Shown here: one piece after another, positions 46,712 through 56,552 of the stretch | Layout of the letters: every line of letters starts with the position of its first letter | Numbering within the stretch: the stretch's first letter is position 1 | Source: Candidatus Neomarinimicrobiota bacterium | GTDB taxonomy: Bacteria; Fidelibacterota; Marinisomatia; Marinisomatales; S15-B10 | Length of the DNA: 64,000 bases | Direction of reading: 5' to 3' | Assembly: GCA_012964825.1 (NCBI GenBank) | Contig: DTTI01000084.1 | Span: 109,963-173,962 of the forward strand | The notes under the pieces: generated by a model | The model's database searches: none | What the model was told of the DNA's origin: nothing | Seen by the model: the letters and a program-made list of their open reading frames with translations, nothing else | Program-made: the position numbers and the translations under genes

Positions 46712-47566
46712 TTGCAAGTTATTGATCTCCTCCAAGATCTGGACCATCCGGCTATCTTTTACCTTATGCGGTTTGTCTCTTTGCTGGGTGACGATATTTT
46801 CTATGTTGTGCTGTTTCCCACCATTTTTTGGTTCTGGAAACGATCCAAGGCAGTCAGGCTCACGGTTCTTCTTTGTACCAGCATATATATCAACTTTGTT
46901 TTGAAGGAGGCATTTCAGCTTCCTCGTCCGGAGAATGTTGGGTTTATTGAGGCTGACGGGTTCTCTTTCCCCAGTGGGCATGCCCAGCATGCTGTGGTGC
47001 TGTGGGGATACTTGGCATGGACTGTGAGAAAGCACTTTGCATTTGCCAGTTTTACGTCTTTTTTCATTGGCCTTTCTCGCCTTTATCTCGGTGTACACTG
47101 GCCCGGTGACGTTGTAGGCGGTTGGGTAATCGGTGCGACTTTACTCGTGTTGTTCATATTATTAAGTGGGAAAATAGACCGAAGCCGGTATTCTTTGTCA
47201 GCGCCGCCTGTCGCGGGAATTCTGCTGGTAGTGACTCTCTGGCTTGGTCTTTTCTCTTCTGTCACTTATTCAGGTATTGTCATGGGAGCTTTGCTCGGGT
47301 TGATAGCTGGGGCTACCGCTGCGAATTATGTGAACATTCCATCTTTTTCTCGCTCCACGATTGCCGGGGCAATGGTGGTGACAATCGGTGCCGCCGGGCT
47401 CTACGGGATCTACCGTGTTGTATCATCTCTGAGGGATGGTGGAGAGGGAGCTCTATTCACCGTTTTAGCGGTTATCGGATTCTGGATCAGCCTCGGCGCA
47501 CCGTGGCTTTCTGGAAAGGTTGTTGAGATTATTGGGTTGGAAGTTGCTGGAGAAGAAACGGATTAA
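46712..47566 (+). CDS. PAP2-family membrane phosphatase
   Basis: 284 residues, TTG start two bases after the selenoprotein stop. All three PAP2 phosphatase motifs are present: KEAFQLPRP (about 69-77), SFPSGHAQH (about 88-96) and SRLYLGVHWPGDVVGG (about 121-136). Seven or eight membrane segments; the part after residue 150 is an extra hydrophobic extension. It probably dephosphorylates undecaprenyl pyrophosphate or a phospholipid phosphate. It converges on the TPR lipoprotein gene with a 4-bp overlap. Confidence 0.87.
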   Translation: MQVIDLLQDLDHPAIFYLMRFVSLLGDDIFYVVLFPTIFWFWKRSKAVRLTVLLCTSIYINFVLKEAFQLPRPENVGFIEADGFSFPSGHAQHAVVLWGYLAWTVRKHFAFASFTSFFIGLSRLYLGVHWPGDVVGGWVIGATLLVLFILLSGKIDRSRYSLSAPPVAGILLVVTLWLGLFSSVTYSGIVMGALLGLIAGATAANYVNIPSFSRSTIAGAMVVTIGAAGLYGIYRVVSSLRDGGEGALFTVLAVIGFWISLGAPWLSGKVVEIIGLEVAGEETD

Positions 47567-47946
47567 GTGTCCGTTTCTATGTTGAGTCTTTCCAAGCCCC
47601 GACGCTTTTTGAGAAGTTCCACCATTTCATAGTTTTCATTTGTAGGCCACATATCAAATGTGGTTTCAGCTTCCTTCAGAGCGTAGTCGTACCACCCTTT
47701 TTTGGAATAAGCTATGGCGAGATTGTAGTGGGCTTTGGCAGCCATATCCAACTCTTCTCGGTTCATTATGCGTACCTCAATAGGGTAGAGGCGGATTGCT
47801 TCACGGTATTCCAGGATAGCGTCATCTACCAACCCTTTCTGGTAATACCAATTGCCCAAATTGAAATGACGCTGGGGCTCATCTTTGCATCCCAATGCAA
47901 GTAGACAAAGAACTATAAAGAAAATACTTCTGGAGCGTTTTAACAT
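47563..47946 (-). CDS. Small TPR lipoprotein
   Basis: 127 residues. Lipoprotein signal MLKRSRSIFFIVLCLLALGC with Cys20. Two TPR units follow: HFNLGNWYYQKGLVDDAILEYREAIRLYP (27-55) and AAKAHYNLAIAYSKKGWYDYALKEAETTFDMWP (about 68-100). Such proteins scaffold envelope complexes; the partner is unknown. It is transcribed towards the PAP2 gene. Confidence 0.8.
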   Translation of the reverse strand: MLKRSRSIFFIVLCLLALGCKDEPQRHFNLGNWYYQKGLVDDAILEYREAIRLYPIEVRIMNREELDMAAKAHYNLAIAYSKKGWYDYALKEAETTFDMWPTNENYEMVELLKKRRGLERLNIETDT

Positions 47947-48012
47947 ATTCAGACTTGAGCTTACGGTAATTTAGAAGATGACGAAGACTAAGAACAACCA
48001 AAAATATGAATG

Positions 48013-49290
48013 CTATATGATCGTCTCTAGCGGAGCAAATTTAGTTCTTACGGTTTTTGGTTCTTTGGTAAAAAAGGCTAGTGATAGAGTGCCTAGAAAA
48101 ATGAAGAAGCCAAGACCCACAAGGACTGATGCGATTCCGTGACTGGGGATGAAAATCCCGGACAGAATGATAAATGTGACGACGAATGGCGCTGTGAGGC
48201 TGTCCGTCAGTGCAAAATAGATTTTCTTATCGCCTTCATCGCCGGCGAATTCGTAAATGAGACTCATGGCTGTTGTGAGAAAACCGCCTTGCCCTATACC
48301 AAGGAAGACGAATATGAAATAGGTCTGCATCATGGTGTTCGCATTCAGTGCTGTAACCATTGCGGCAAGGTAACTGATGAATACAAGCACCAAAGCATGT
48401 TTGTGCCCCGCTTTATCTCCGATTTTTCCCATGGTGAAGCTGGAAAATCCTGAAAGCAAAACAGTGATGGCTATAAAAATTCCAGCTTCACTCACATTGA
48501 ATTGGAGTTTCTCATGGGCATACACAACATAGAGGGATATAGCCGGATAGTTTGCTGCCAGCAAGATGCGGCTGAACAGATAGCGTCTGTAGTTGCCGTC
48601 TGTTTTGAGTACATGTTTCAACTGATTGCGAAACAACCTGAAATTCCTGTTGGGTTTCTTGCTCTTTTTTGGTTTTAGCCGGTAGCCGACAAATAGCACC
48701 ACTGCCGCCATGATACAGGCAGAATATATAAGGAAACCGTATCCAAAATTGGAGGGGAAGGGTACCGATTCTAACAGTTTCTTTACAGCAAACCCGCCTA
48801 AAAATCCTGCACCGTTAGTTATAGCAAAGGAAATACCAAAGAATTCACCTCTCCGTTCCGACAGATGAACAAGTTCAAGGAAATCTACCCAAATGGGGAA
48901 CACTACTCCAACCCCAAGTGAGAATAAGACGAAACATCCAAAGTAAATAGCCCAGGCGTTAGGGCCAGTAGGGGCTAGAAAACCAAAAATAAAACCTGCC
49001 AACATTATAGGTGGGATCATGACGGAGTGTGCCAAAATTATCCCTTTTTTTACATTTTGAATCCGTTGACCGATGAAGGCCATGGTAATCTGAGGTATTG
49101 CAGCGCAGGCGGTAAATACACCAGCAGCTGAGCCTATTACAATTGGAGGTGCGTCTAGCAGTTTGAGAAAAAGTGGAACCACGGCATAAGTAGAATGAAA
49201 AGCAATCCCGAATCCCCAGAACCCTTCATGTATAGCGTTTAAAATGAGGTTATGCTTATGATCTCGGAGACTGAACCCCTGGTCGGTCAT
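48013..49290 (-). CDS. Major facilitator superfamily transporter
   Basis: 425 residues, about 12 helices with a central basic loop (GYRLKPKKSKKPNRNFRLFRNQLKHV, about 206-231). FWGFGIAFHSTYAVVPLFLKLL, MGKIGDKAGHKHALVL (an MFS A-like loop in the second half) and LGIGQGGFLTTAMSLIYEFAGD are visible. The start overlaps the DMT gene stop (ATGA), so the two transporters are cotranscribed. Substrate unknown. Confidence 0.83.
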   Translation of the reverse strand: MTDQGFSLRDHKHNLILNAIHEGFWGFGIAFHSTYAVVPLFLKLLDAPPIVIGSAAGVFTACAAIPQITMAFIGQRIQNVKKGIILAHSVMIPPIMLAGFIFGFLAPTGPNAWAIYFGCFVLFSLGVGVVFPIWVDFLELVHLSERRGEFFGISFAITNGAGFLGGFAVKKLLESVPFPSNFGYGFLIYSACIMAAVVLFVGYRLKPKKSKKPNRNFRLFRNQLKHVLKTDGNYRRYLFSRILLAANYPAISLYVVYAHEKLQFNVSEAGIFIAITVLLSGFSSFTMGKIGDKAGHKHALVLVFISYLAAMVTALNANTMMQTYFIFVFLGIGQGGFLTTAMSLIYEFAGDEGDKKIYFALTDSLTAPFVVTFIILSGIFIPSHGIASVLVGLGFFIFLGTLSLAFFTKEPKTVRTKFAPLETII

Positions 49291-50198
49291 GAAGTACTGT
49301 TTTTCTGTTGCCTGGAGAGAACGACTGAAGCTCCTACAAGCAACAGTGCTCCCATAAACTGTTCCGGCATGAGTGTTCTTTCCCGGATGAACAGATCAAT
49401 TAGCATTGCTGACAGTGGCCAGAACAGTTCATAGATGGTGGCATGTGTTGCGAGAACGTGCTTTAATCCGTAATAATAAATAAACAGGGCAACTGTTCCT
49501 GTGGATAGAACGATGGTCAAAATGATGAGCCATTCGGTTTGGCTCAAACTTATGCTGATAAGTGGGTTGCCCATAAAGAGTATAACTACAACCACTATGA
49601 AAGTGGTTATCCAAAGCCTGAGTCCGGTCAGTACAAAAAAGGAGAGATGTTGCAAAGCGTGCTTTCCCAGCACTGTGGAACTTCCCCAGGCAAAAGCGGC
49701 ACAGAGTGCCATAAGACTGGCGATGAGTGTCTCATTATCCAATGCCAGTATGGATAGGCCGTTATCAAATGTTACAAAGTACCCTCCTGCTATAGCAGCC
49801 ACAGCACACAAAAGATAGTTTTTTGTCAGAGGCTCACGCAGAACAACAGCAGCGAGGCCAATAGCAAAGAAGGGCTGGAATTTTTGCAGTAGCACAACCA
49901 CAGAAAGATCGATGTAATTCAAATAACTCAGGGCTTTGGTATAGAAAAAAGTGCCAAGAACGCCTCCAAAAAGTGAAACCCATATCACCGAAATCCAACC
50001 ACGATTGGAGAGTATTTTTACCTCTTTCCAGCCTTTAAGAAGAAGGGGAGTAAGTAACAAAGCGCCGAAAAAATGTTCAAGCAGGACCACCAGAAGTGAT
50101 GGGACCTCCGATAGATTCTGACGTAAAAGACCATCAAAACTCCACAGAACCGCCGCGACCACAATGGCTGCTGGACCAAGATATTTTATGTTTCCCAT
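49287..50198 (-). CDS. EamA/DMT family transporter
   Basis: 303 residues from the ATG at 50198; a TTG three codons upstream is possible. Ten helices in two EamA repeats: AAVLWSFDGLLRQNLSEVP...LLVVLLEHFFGALLLTPL, then ALCAAFAWGSSTVLGKHALQHLS and HVLATHATIYELFWPLSAMLID. Only weak resemblance to the other DMT protein of the window. It diverges from the rhodanese gene, with 42 bp between the starts. Confidence 0.83.
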   Translation of the reverse strand: MGNIKYLGPAAIVVAAVLWSFDGLLRQNLSEVPSLLVVLLEHFFGALLLTPLLLKGWKEVKILSNRGWISVIWVSLFGGVLGTFFYTKALSYLNYIDLSVVVLLQKFQPFFAIGLAAVVLREPLTKNYLLCAVAAIAGGYFVTFDNGLSILALDNETLIASLMALCAAFAWGSSTVLGKHALQHLSFFVLTGLRLWITTFIVVVVILFMGNPLISISLSQTEWLIILTIVLSTGTVALFIYYYGLKHVLATHATIYELFWPLSAMLIDLFIRERTLMPEQFMGALLLVGASVVLSRQQKNSTS

Positions 50199-50240
50199 TG
50201 AGGTCAATTTACCATATTTTTGTTACGGAGACTCAGTACC

Positions 50241-50564
50241 TTGAATGTTCCTGAAATCACAGTAACAGAAGTTCATACTATGCAGAAAAAGGGAGATCCG
50301 TTTACTTTGTTGGACATTCGTGAGAAATGGGAAAATGATTTGGTTACCATTGAAGGATCACAATTTGTAACAATGGAGGAAGTACCTTCTAAACTTTCAG
50401 AGTTTGAGCAGGACAAACCCATGGTTATCTACTGCCATACGGGAGTGCGTTCGGCTGCTGTTGCTGCCTATTTACTCAACCAAGGATTCTTGGATGTAAA
50501 AAGTATGGTAGGCGGAATTCACGCGTGGGCCCTCCAGGTAGATCCAACTCTTTCCACTTACTAA
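50241..50564 (+). CDS. Single-domain rhodanese-like protein
   Basis: 107 residues from a TTG at 50241 with GGAG ten bases upstream; a further TTG at 50220 would add seven residues. FTLLDIREKWENDLVTIEGSQFV, then active-site loop YCHTGVRSAAVAAYLLNQGF with the persulfide Cys, and VKSMVGGIHAWA. The loop CHTGVRS is the six-residue sulfurtransferase type. Short GlpE-like proteins transfer sulfane sulfur to various acceptors. It could serve sulfur or selenium delivery, but nothing here shows it. Confidence 0.85.
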   Translation: MNVPEITVTEVHTMQKKGDPFTLLDIREKWENDLVTIEGSQFVTMEEVPSKLSEFEQDKPMVIYCHTGVRSAAVAAYLLNQGFLDVKSMVGGIHAWALQVDPTLSTY

Positions 50565-50598
50565 AAGACCCCGCAAAAAGCCACCTGCGGAGCCTTTC
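50563..50598 (+). terminator. Possible terminator between convergent genes
   Basis: AAAAGACCCCGCA (10-nt loop) TGCGGAGCCTTT gives a stem with a perfect CCGCA/TGCGG core and AAA/TTT flanks. It sits right after the rhodanese stop and before the end of the convergent BNR gene, and could act in both directions. Two mismatches in the stem keep confidence low. Confidence 0.4.
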
Positions 50599-50621
50599 AA
50601 CTAATAACTGGTTACGTCAGG

Positions 50622-53600
50622 CTATCTTTCTTTAGGCCAGATTAATTTGGGGTCCTCGGAACCAATCATCACCGCCGGGATTTCCGCCTTACTTACCATT
50701 TCATTGAATTGCAACAGGTCATCCTTAAGCACTTGGTCCAGTTGAGTGTAATGACTCTCGGCCTGGGCCGCGAGGTCACCCAAGACCTGGTAGGACTGTG
50801 CGGTTGGTTTGGCGTCAACACTGGCAACAACCCTGACTAAGGCGGCAATCTTGTTATCCAGTTTAATAGGATAGTTTAATGGATCCTGCCCCGATTTTGA
50901 TTTCACTTGGATCAGTTCTTCCTCAATTGTTGACAACTTTTTCGAGAGCTCTTTTCCTGCCATAGTAATATTTTCATTCTCAAAACCGGATTTTTCCATT
51001 AGATCAGCCAAGGTTTTCACCTGAGATTTAATACTTCGAATGGTGATGACTTTTTGATTGATCTCAGATGTTCTGTCCCGGATTTCCATTAAGAGCTCAA
51101 ACTGATCCTGAAAATCGGCCTGTGTTGTGGCAATCCTTGGATCTTTCAGAATTCTGAAAGATTGGGACTGGGATTTTCCGTTTACGGTCATCCTCACCTG
51201 GTATTCTCCCGGCACAGCTTTAGGGCCGATGTGGGTACCGCCCCACATAACAGCATCTGGGACCTTTGTGGCATCGGGATAACGTATGTTCCAGACGAAA
51301 CGGTTCATCCCTTTTTTAGTCTCAGCGGTAGGATCCGGATTCTTTTTATCTTTCTTATTGGTGAAAGTTTTGATTATATCACCATCTGATTCCAGATATT
51401 CTAGTGTGAACTCACTATCTTCATCCAGTTCTTCGGACAGGGTGTAAAATGTCATAACACCGTTGGGAGGATTGGTACCGGAGGTAGGACTTGCCCCCCC
51501 CCCCAGCCGCCTCCTCCTGGGAGGCGGTGGGTATCCCTGGGATCAAAAAGGTGTTCCTTCGCGCCGGCAACTTTACCGGAAAGCTGATAAAGGGGAGTAA
51601 GGTCATCCATAATCCAGAAAGACCGACCTTGGGTTGCCACCACCAGATCATTTTCTTTCACCAGCAAGTCTGTAACGGGAACAACGGGAAGGTTAAGTTG
51701 AAACGGTTGCCAGTTTTTTCCGTCATCAAAGGAAATATACATGCCTGTCTCAGTTCCGGCATAGAGAAGACCTTTCCTAGTCGGATCTTCCCGTATAACA
51801 CGGGTAAAAGCATCTTTTGCAATACCCGAGGTGATGAGCTTCCATGATTTCCCGTAATTGGTTGTTTTGTAAAGATAGGGTTTGAAGTCATCCAGTTTGT
51901 AACGGGTTACAGCCATATAGGCAGTGGAGGGATCATGAGGGGACTGGTCAATACTGTTTACCATGCTCCATTCTGGCATGTTGCTTGGTGTAACATCTTT
52001 CCAGGCTTCCCCTCCGTTCTTGGTAATGTGGACTTTGCCATCATCCGTACCAATCCAGATGACCCCTTTTTCATAAGGTGAAGGGGTGATAACAAAAATG
52101 GTGCAGTAATATTCCACACCTGTGTCATCCTTGGTAATTGGACCACCGGACTGATCCTGCATTGAAACTGTATTGGTGGTTAAATCGGGACTTATCACCT
52201 TCCAAGATTCTCCTTCGTTTGTAGTTTTGTGAAGATACTGTGAACCAACATAAAGTGTGTTTGGATCGTGAGAATCAAATTCAATGGGGAAATTCCATTG
52301 GAAACGGTACTTCATATCTTTTACCCCATGGCCCATAGGGTTATCGGGGAAAACAGTAATATTTCGCCGCTCTCCGGTGGTGTGGTTGTACCGGGTCAAG
52401 AAACCGCTGTAAGACCCGGCATAAACAATATTAGAATTTTTCGGGTGGGGAGCTACGTGGGCACTTTCTCCGCCGCCAACGGAGAAATAGTCTCGTTCTG
52501 TAATTCCGCCTCCCATGGTTCTGGAGGCGATAGCAACGGTGCTGTTATCCTGCTGTCCAGCATAAACCCGGTAGGGAAAATGGTTATCCACATCGGCGCG
52601 GTAAAACTGGGCCGTGGGCTGGTTGTGGTAGGTGCTCCAGGTCGCACCCGCATCAAAAGAGATTTGACAGCCGCCGTCATCGGCAATGATGAGATGCTGG
52701 GCATCCAGGGGATCAACCCACAGATCATGGTGGTCACCGTGGGGGGTCCGAATTGAATTGAATGTTTTACCCCCATCTTTGGAGCGCCAGAACCGGACAT
52801 TTAGCACATAAAGAACATCCTCGCTTTGTGTGTCGGCATAAATCCGGGTGTAGTACCAAGCCCGCTGTCTAAGGTTATTGTCAGAAGTTGTTTTTGTCCA
52901 AGTTTCACCGCCATCATCAGAACGAAAAAGTCCCCCTTCCCTGTTTTCGATGAGGGCCCAGATTCGCTCCGAGTTTAAGGGAGAAATTGCCACACCGATA
53001 ATTCCCACATTACCTTCTGGCAGACCTTCATTTCCGGTGATTTCAGTCCAGGTGTCTCCTCCATCCGTGGATTTCCAAAGGCCAGATCCTTCGCCACCGC
53101 TAGACAAGCTGTAAGGGGTCCGCTTTATCCGCCACATGGAAGCATAGATGATTCGCGGATTGTTGGGATCAAGAACAAGATCACAAGCACCGACCTCATC
53201 GCTGACGTACAAAACTTTTTCCCAGGTTTCGCCGCCGTTTTTACTTCTGAAAACACCTCTTTCTTTATTGGGTCCGAAAAGATGTCCCAGAGCCGAGACA
53301 TAAACTAGGTCCGGATTACGGGGGTGAATCCTGATTCGGGGAATCCTCCGGCTGTCTTTTAAACCCATGTGTTTCCAGGTTTTTCCTGCATCGGTGGATT
53401 TCCAAACACCATCGCCGTGTGAAACATTCCCTCGAACGGTTACCTCACCGCCGCCGACATAAATAACGTTGGGATCCCATTCACTGACAGCCACGGCCCC
53501 AATAGAGCCACCGAAAAAACCGTCAGAAATATTCTCCCAATTGGCACCGCCACTTTTAGTTTCCCAGACGCCACCGCCAGTTCCGCCGAAATAGGCGACC

Positions 53601-53782
53601 CTATCATTTCCCGGAATGCCGGCCACGGCCGCTGAGCGACCTCCCCGGAAGGGGCCGATATTCCTGTATTTCAGTGCTTTGTAGAGAGATTCATCATAAG
53701 TCTCTGCTATCAGCACAGTGGCTCCGGAGGTCATCAAAAAAGTGACAGCAATTGTAACAATAGAACGGACGGACAGTTTCAT
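50622..53782 (-). pseudogene. Large secreted BNR/VPS10-like beta-propeller protein, frameshifted at a G-tract
   Basis: Two adjoining frames form one protein of about 1,050 residues. The N-terminal part (start ATG 53782, AAGGAG six bases upstream) has a signal peptide [20 protein letters not shown] and many BNR-type repeats ([53 protein letters not shown]). It runs into 11 G at 51494-51504 and then stops at 51452 as [15 protein letters not shown]. The other frame continues [20 protein letters not shown]... to 50622 with an Ig-like and helical C-terminus (NRFVWNIRYPDATKVPDAV). 9 or 12 G would restore it. Such proteins are often labelled sialidase-like glycosyl hydrolases, but no hydrolase residues were identified. 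The shift may be a sequencing error. Confidence 0.8.
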
Positions 53783-53911
53783 ACTAAACTCCTTGTCTTT
53801 ATTTAACCCCACGAGATAATTGGATATAGAAGGTGAAGAGAACTGGTTAGAAAGTCAATCAGTTTTTGCCGGGGCTGCTAGGTGAGAGGACTTGGAAGGG
53901 AAGAGATAATC

Positions 53912-55141
53912 TTATATGGTCTTGTAAAAGTCTGTTTCCCCTTCAGATTTGGCGACTATAACAGTGCCGATACTATCACTGGTCACATTAACTACGGTGC
54001 GATACATGTCTAGCGGTCTATCAACAGCGAGCATCGTTCCCACAAGGAGGGCGGCAGTGGGGTGGTCTCCGAGCCCCACCGCATTGAGGACGATGAAGAT
54101 CATAACCAGTCCTGCTGAGGGGACGGCTGCGGCGCCAACAGAAGCCAAAAAAGCGGTAATAACTACTACCATTTGAGCGGAAAAGGAAAGATCAATGCCC
54201 GGAATTGCCTGGCAGATGAAGAGAACTCCGGCACATTCATAGAGGGCGGTTCCATCCATATTTATAGTAGCTCCTAAAGGGAGGACAAAACTGGTGACCT
54301 TGTTTGAGACGCCAACATTATTTTCTATGCAATCCATTGTTACCGGAAGTGTTGCACCTGAGGAACTGGTAGAAAACGCTGTAGCCATGGCAGACATCAT
54401 CGCACGACCGTGCTTCAGGGGACTTTCACCTGTGAAGAGAAACAGCAATAGAGGTAGGACAATTGCAAGGTGAAGTGTCAAGCCTGAAGCGATGGTAATC
54501 ATGTACATCCCCACAGCCTTAAACAGTTCAAAGCCAGATGTGGCAACGGCATTCGAAATCAAGCCAAAGACACCGATCGGTGCAAGTCTGATAATAGCGT
54601 GGGTCAACTTCATCATGGCCTGGAAACTATTATCGAATAGATTCACCAAGAAGTCGTGAGGCTTGCCCTTGAGTTGTGTTATGGCGAAACCGAATATAAT
54701 CGCAAAAAAGATCAGGCCCAGAATGTCTCCCTCAGCAGCGGCTTTCACTGGGTTTGTCGGAATCATTCTGATGAGAATACTTCCCAGGGAATCTGGCTGT
54801 TGGAGTTGAGATGGGTTGAACTCTTCCACCGTATCGGGGACTTTGGCACCGACACCGGGTTGTATGATGTTGGTGAGGACGAGACCGATAAGAATGGCAA
54901 GCATGGAACTCATTAAATAGTAACCAAACGTTTTGATTCCTACCCTCCCCAATGTCTTGGGATCGCCCAGTCCCGCCACGCCAGAGGTGATGGAGGTCAG
55001 AATGAGCGGCACAATAATCATCTTCAGAAGTCGCATAAAGATCGTTCCCAACGGTGCGGCAATGAGTGCTTTTTCGCCCAGAACAAGAGCAAAAATGGCT
55101 CCCAGCGCCATAGCAATGAAAATCTGCCAGTGGAGTTTCAT
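53912..55141 (-). CDS. Dicarboxylate/amino acid:cation symporter (DAACS family)
   Basis: 409 residues, eight helices and two re-entrant hairpins. Family signatures: TAFSTSSSGATLPVTMDC (hairpin 1, Ser-rich motif), FVLPLGATINMDGTALYE (helix 7 NMDG motif, Na+ site) and GAAAVPSAGLVMIFIVLNAVGL (hairpin 2). It imports glutamate, aspartate or C4-dicarboxylates with H+ or Na+. It diverges from the M19 gene across a 218-bp region with inverted repeats. Confidence 0.92.
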   Translation of the reverse strand: MKLHWQIFIAMALGAIFALVLGEKALIAAPLGTIFMRLLKMIIVPLILTSITSGVAGLGDPKTLGRVGIKTFGYYLMSSMLAILIGLVLTNIIQPGVGAKVPDTVEEFNPSQLQQPDSLGSILIRMIPTNPVKAAAEGDILGLIFFAIIFGFAITQLKGKPHDFLVNLFDNSFQAMMKLTHAIIRLAPIGVFGLISNAVATSGFELFKAVGMYMITIASGLTLHLAIVLPLLLFLFTGESPLKHGRAMMSAMATAFSTSSSGATLPVTMDCIENNVGVSNKVTSFVLPLGATINMDGTALYECAGVLFICQAIPGIDLSFSAQMVVVITAFLASVGAAAVPSAGLVMIFIVLNAVGLGDHPTAALLVGTMLAVDRPLDMYRTVVNVTSDSIGTVIVAKSEGETDFYKTI

Positions 55142-55242
55142 AAGAGGAGACGGAATTTAATTGTCATGGTGACAATGGCAAAGGTGTTCAAACAAAGATG
55201 ACTTACCGGATAATCTATACACATGGAAGTTTCGGTATAATC

Positions 55243-55310
55243 TTATCAATTGTGGATTGTGATAGCAATTGATAACAGATTGAACCGAGTGTCTGTAATT
55301 TTATCAGACA
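55243..55310. promoter_or_regulatory. Two inverted repeats in the divergent symporter/M19 promoter region
   Basis: TTATCAATTG (55243-55252) and CAATTGATAA (55266-55275) form a perfect 10-bp inverted repeat with a 13-bp spacer. TGTCTG (55290-55295) and CAGACA (55305-55310) form a second with a 9-bp spacer. TTGAACC occurs twice nearby (55280 and 55316). They look like operator sites or transcript hairpins for one or both divergent genes. No T-run follows, so they are not terminators. Confidence 0.5.
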
Positions 55311-55359
55311 GTAAATTGAACCAGATCATGTTCCAACTAAGCTTCTTGGGAGGTCGAAT

Positions 55360-56448
55360 ATGAAAATGTACCGCAGAAGTTTTATCAAGATAGTATCCAC
55401 TGCAGTAGGCTACTCGGCTCTGGGAACCGGCCTGGTGGCATCTTCAAGAGAACAATCCACCCCCACCCAGAAAACTTTGATATTTGATGCTATGGGAGAA
55501 ATCCGTGATGTCTATCCTCGAGAATTGGTAGAGGAAATCTTAGATAGCGGTCTGAATGCCATAACAGTCACGCTCTGTGATCCTAAAACTTTTGAACATG
55601 AAGCTTTTGAAGTTGCGAAAGATGGAATCTTGCACTATGACCGTCTTATTTCAAAACATCCCGATCTATATATGAAAGCAATCAAAGTCTCAAATATCGA
55701 TAAATCTCGTCAGGAAGGCAAACTTGCCATATTCTATCTGTTCCAAAATTCTACACAGTTTGGCCGTGACTTGGACTTAGTCGAAATGTTTTATGAACAA
55801 GGTGTTCGTTCAACCCAAATAACCTACAATTTTCAAAATTGGGCAGGCGCTGGATGTAAAGAAAGGACAGGCGCTGGTTTGACCTATTTTGGACTTGAGC
55901 TTGTTGAAAAAATGAATGAAGTTGGTATGTTGATCGACCTTTCTCACGCCAATATGCAAACCATGTCTGATACGATTGATGCGTCTAAAGTACCGGTCAT
56001 CATCTCACATACAGCCTGTGAGGCAGTGTATAATAATGTCAGAAACACCACGGATGAAAATCTAAGATTTGTTGCAAAGAAGGGTGGTGTAATTGGCATA
56101 TGTCAGATCAGACCGTTTGTGACAAATATTAGGAAAGGAGCTTTTGAACATTATTTAAATCATATTGAACATGCCATCAAAGTCGCCGGGATTGACCATG
56201 TAAGTATTGGCAGTGATCGTGATCACCGTGTAATTGAAATGTCTGATGAATATATCGCTGAACTTAAACGGGAAGAAGGCAGCAATTTCGATGCAAGCCA
56301 CTGGCCTCTTTTCATGGATGAACTTAACGGCCCTCGGCGCATGGAAGTGATTTGGGATGGTCTCAAAAAAAGAGGTCTTTCCGAACGTGAACGTGAAAAA
56401 GTTATGGGATTAAATAACTATAGGATCTACAAAGAAGTAATCGGATGA
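55360..56448 (+). CDS. Tat-exported M19 (membrane/renal) dipeptidase homologue, altered metal site
   Basis: 362 residues; GGGAGG seven bases before the ATG. Twin-arginine signal MKMYRRSFIKIVSTAVGYSA (RRSFIK). The body is a TIM-barrel M19 protein: LIDLSHANMQTMSDTI, VIISHTACEAVYNNVRNTTDE, YLNHIEHAIKVAGIDHVSIGSDRD. In renal dipeptidase the HxD of DGHND and a bridging Glu in IEGG hold the first zinc; here the matching stretches read DAMGEI and YLFQNST, so these ligands seem lost while the later His and Asp residues remain. Function may differ from dipeptide hydrolysis. Confidence 0.8.
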   Translation: MKMYRRSFIKIVSTAVGYSALGTGLVASSREQSTPTQKTLIFDAMGEIRDVYPRELVEEILDSGLNAITVTLCDPKTFEHEAFEVAKDGILHYDRLISKHPDLYMKAIKVSNIDKSRQEGKLAIFYLFQNSTQFGRDLDLVEMFYEQGVRSTQITYNFQNWAGAGCKERTGAGLTYFGLELVEKMNEVGMLIDLSHANMQTMSDTIDASKVPVIISHTACEAVYNNVRNTTDENLRFVAKKGGVIGICQIRPFVTNIRKGAFEHYLNHIEHAIKVAGIDHVSIGSDRDHRVIEMSDEYIAELKREEGSNFDASHWPLFMDELNGPRRMEVIWDGLKKRGLSEREREKVMGLNNYRIYKEVIG

Positions 56449-56552
56449 ATCACAAATGCGTCTAGGCACACCGGGTGTTCCTCAGCCCCGGGTCTTGCTC
56501 TCAACCATAGTCCGCTCTAACTTCAAAGTTTCTTCACCGTGACAGTAATCTT

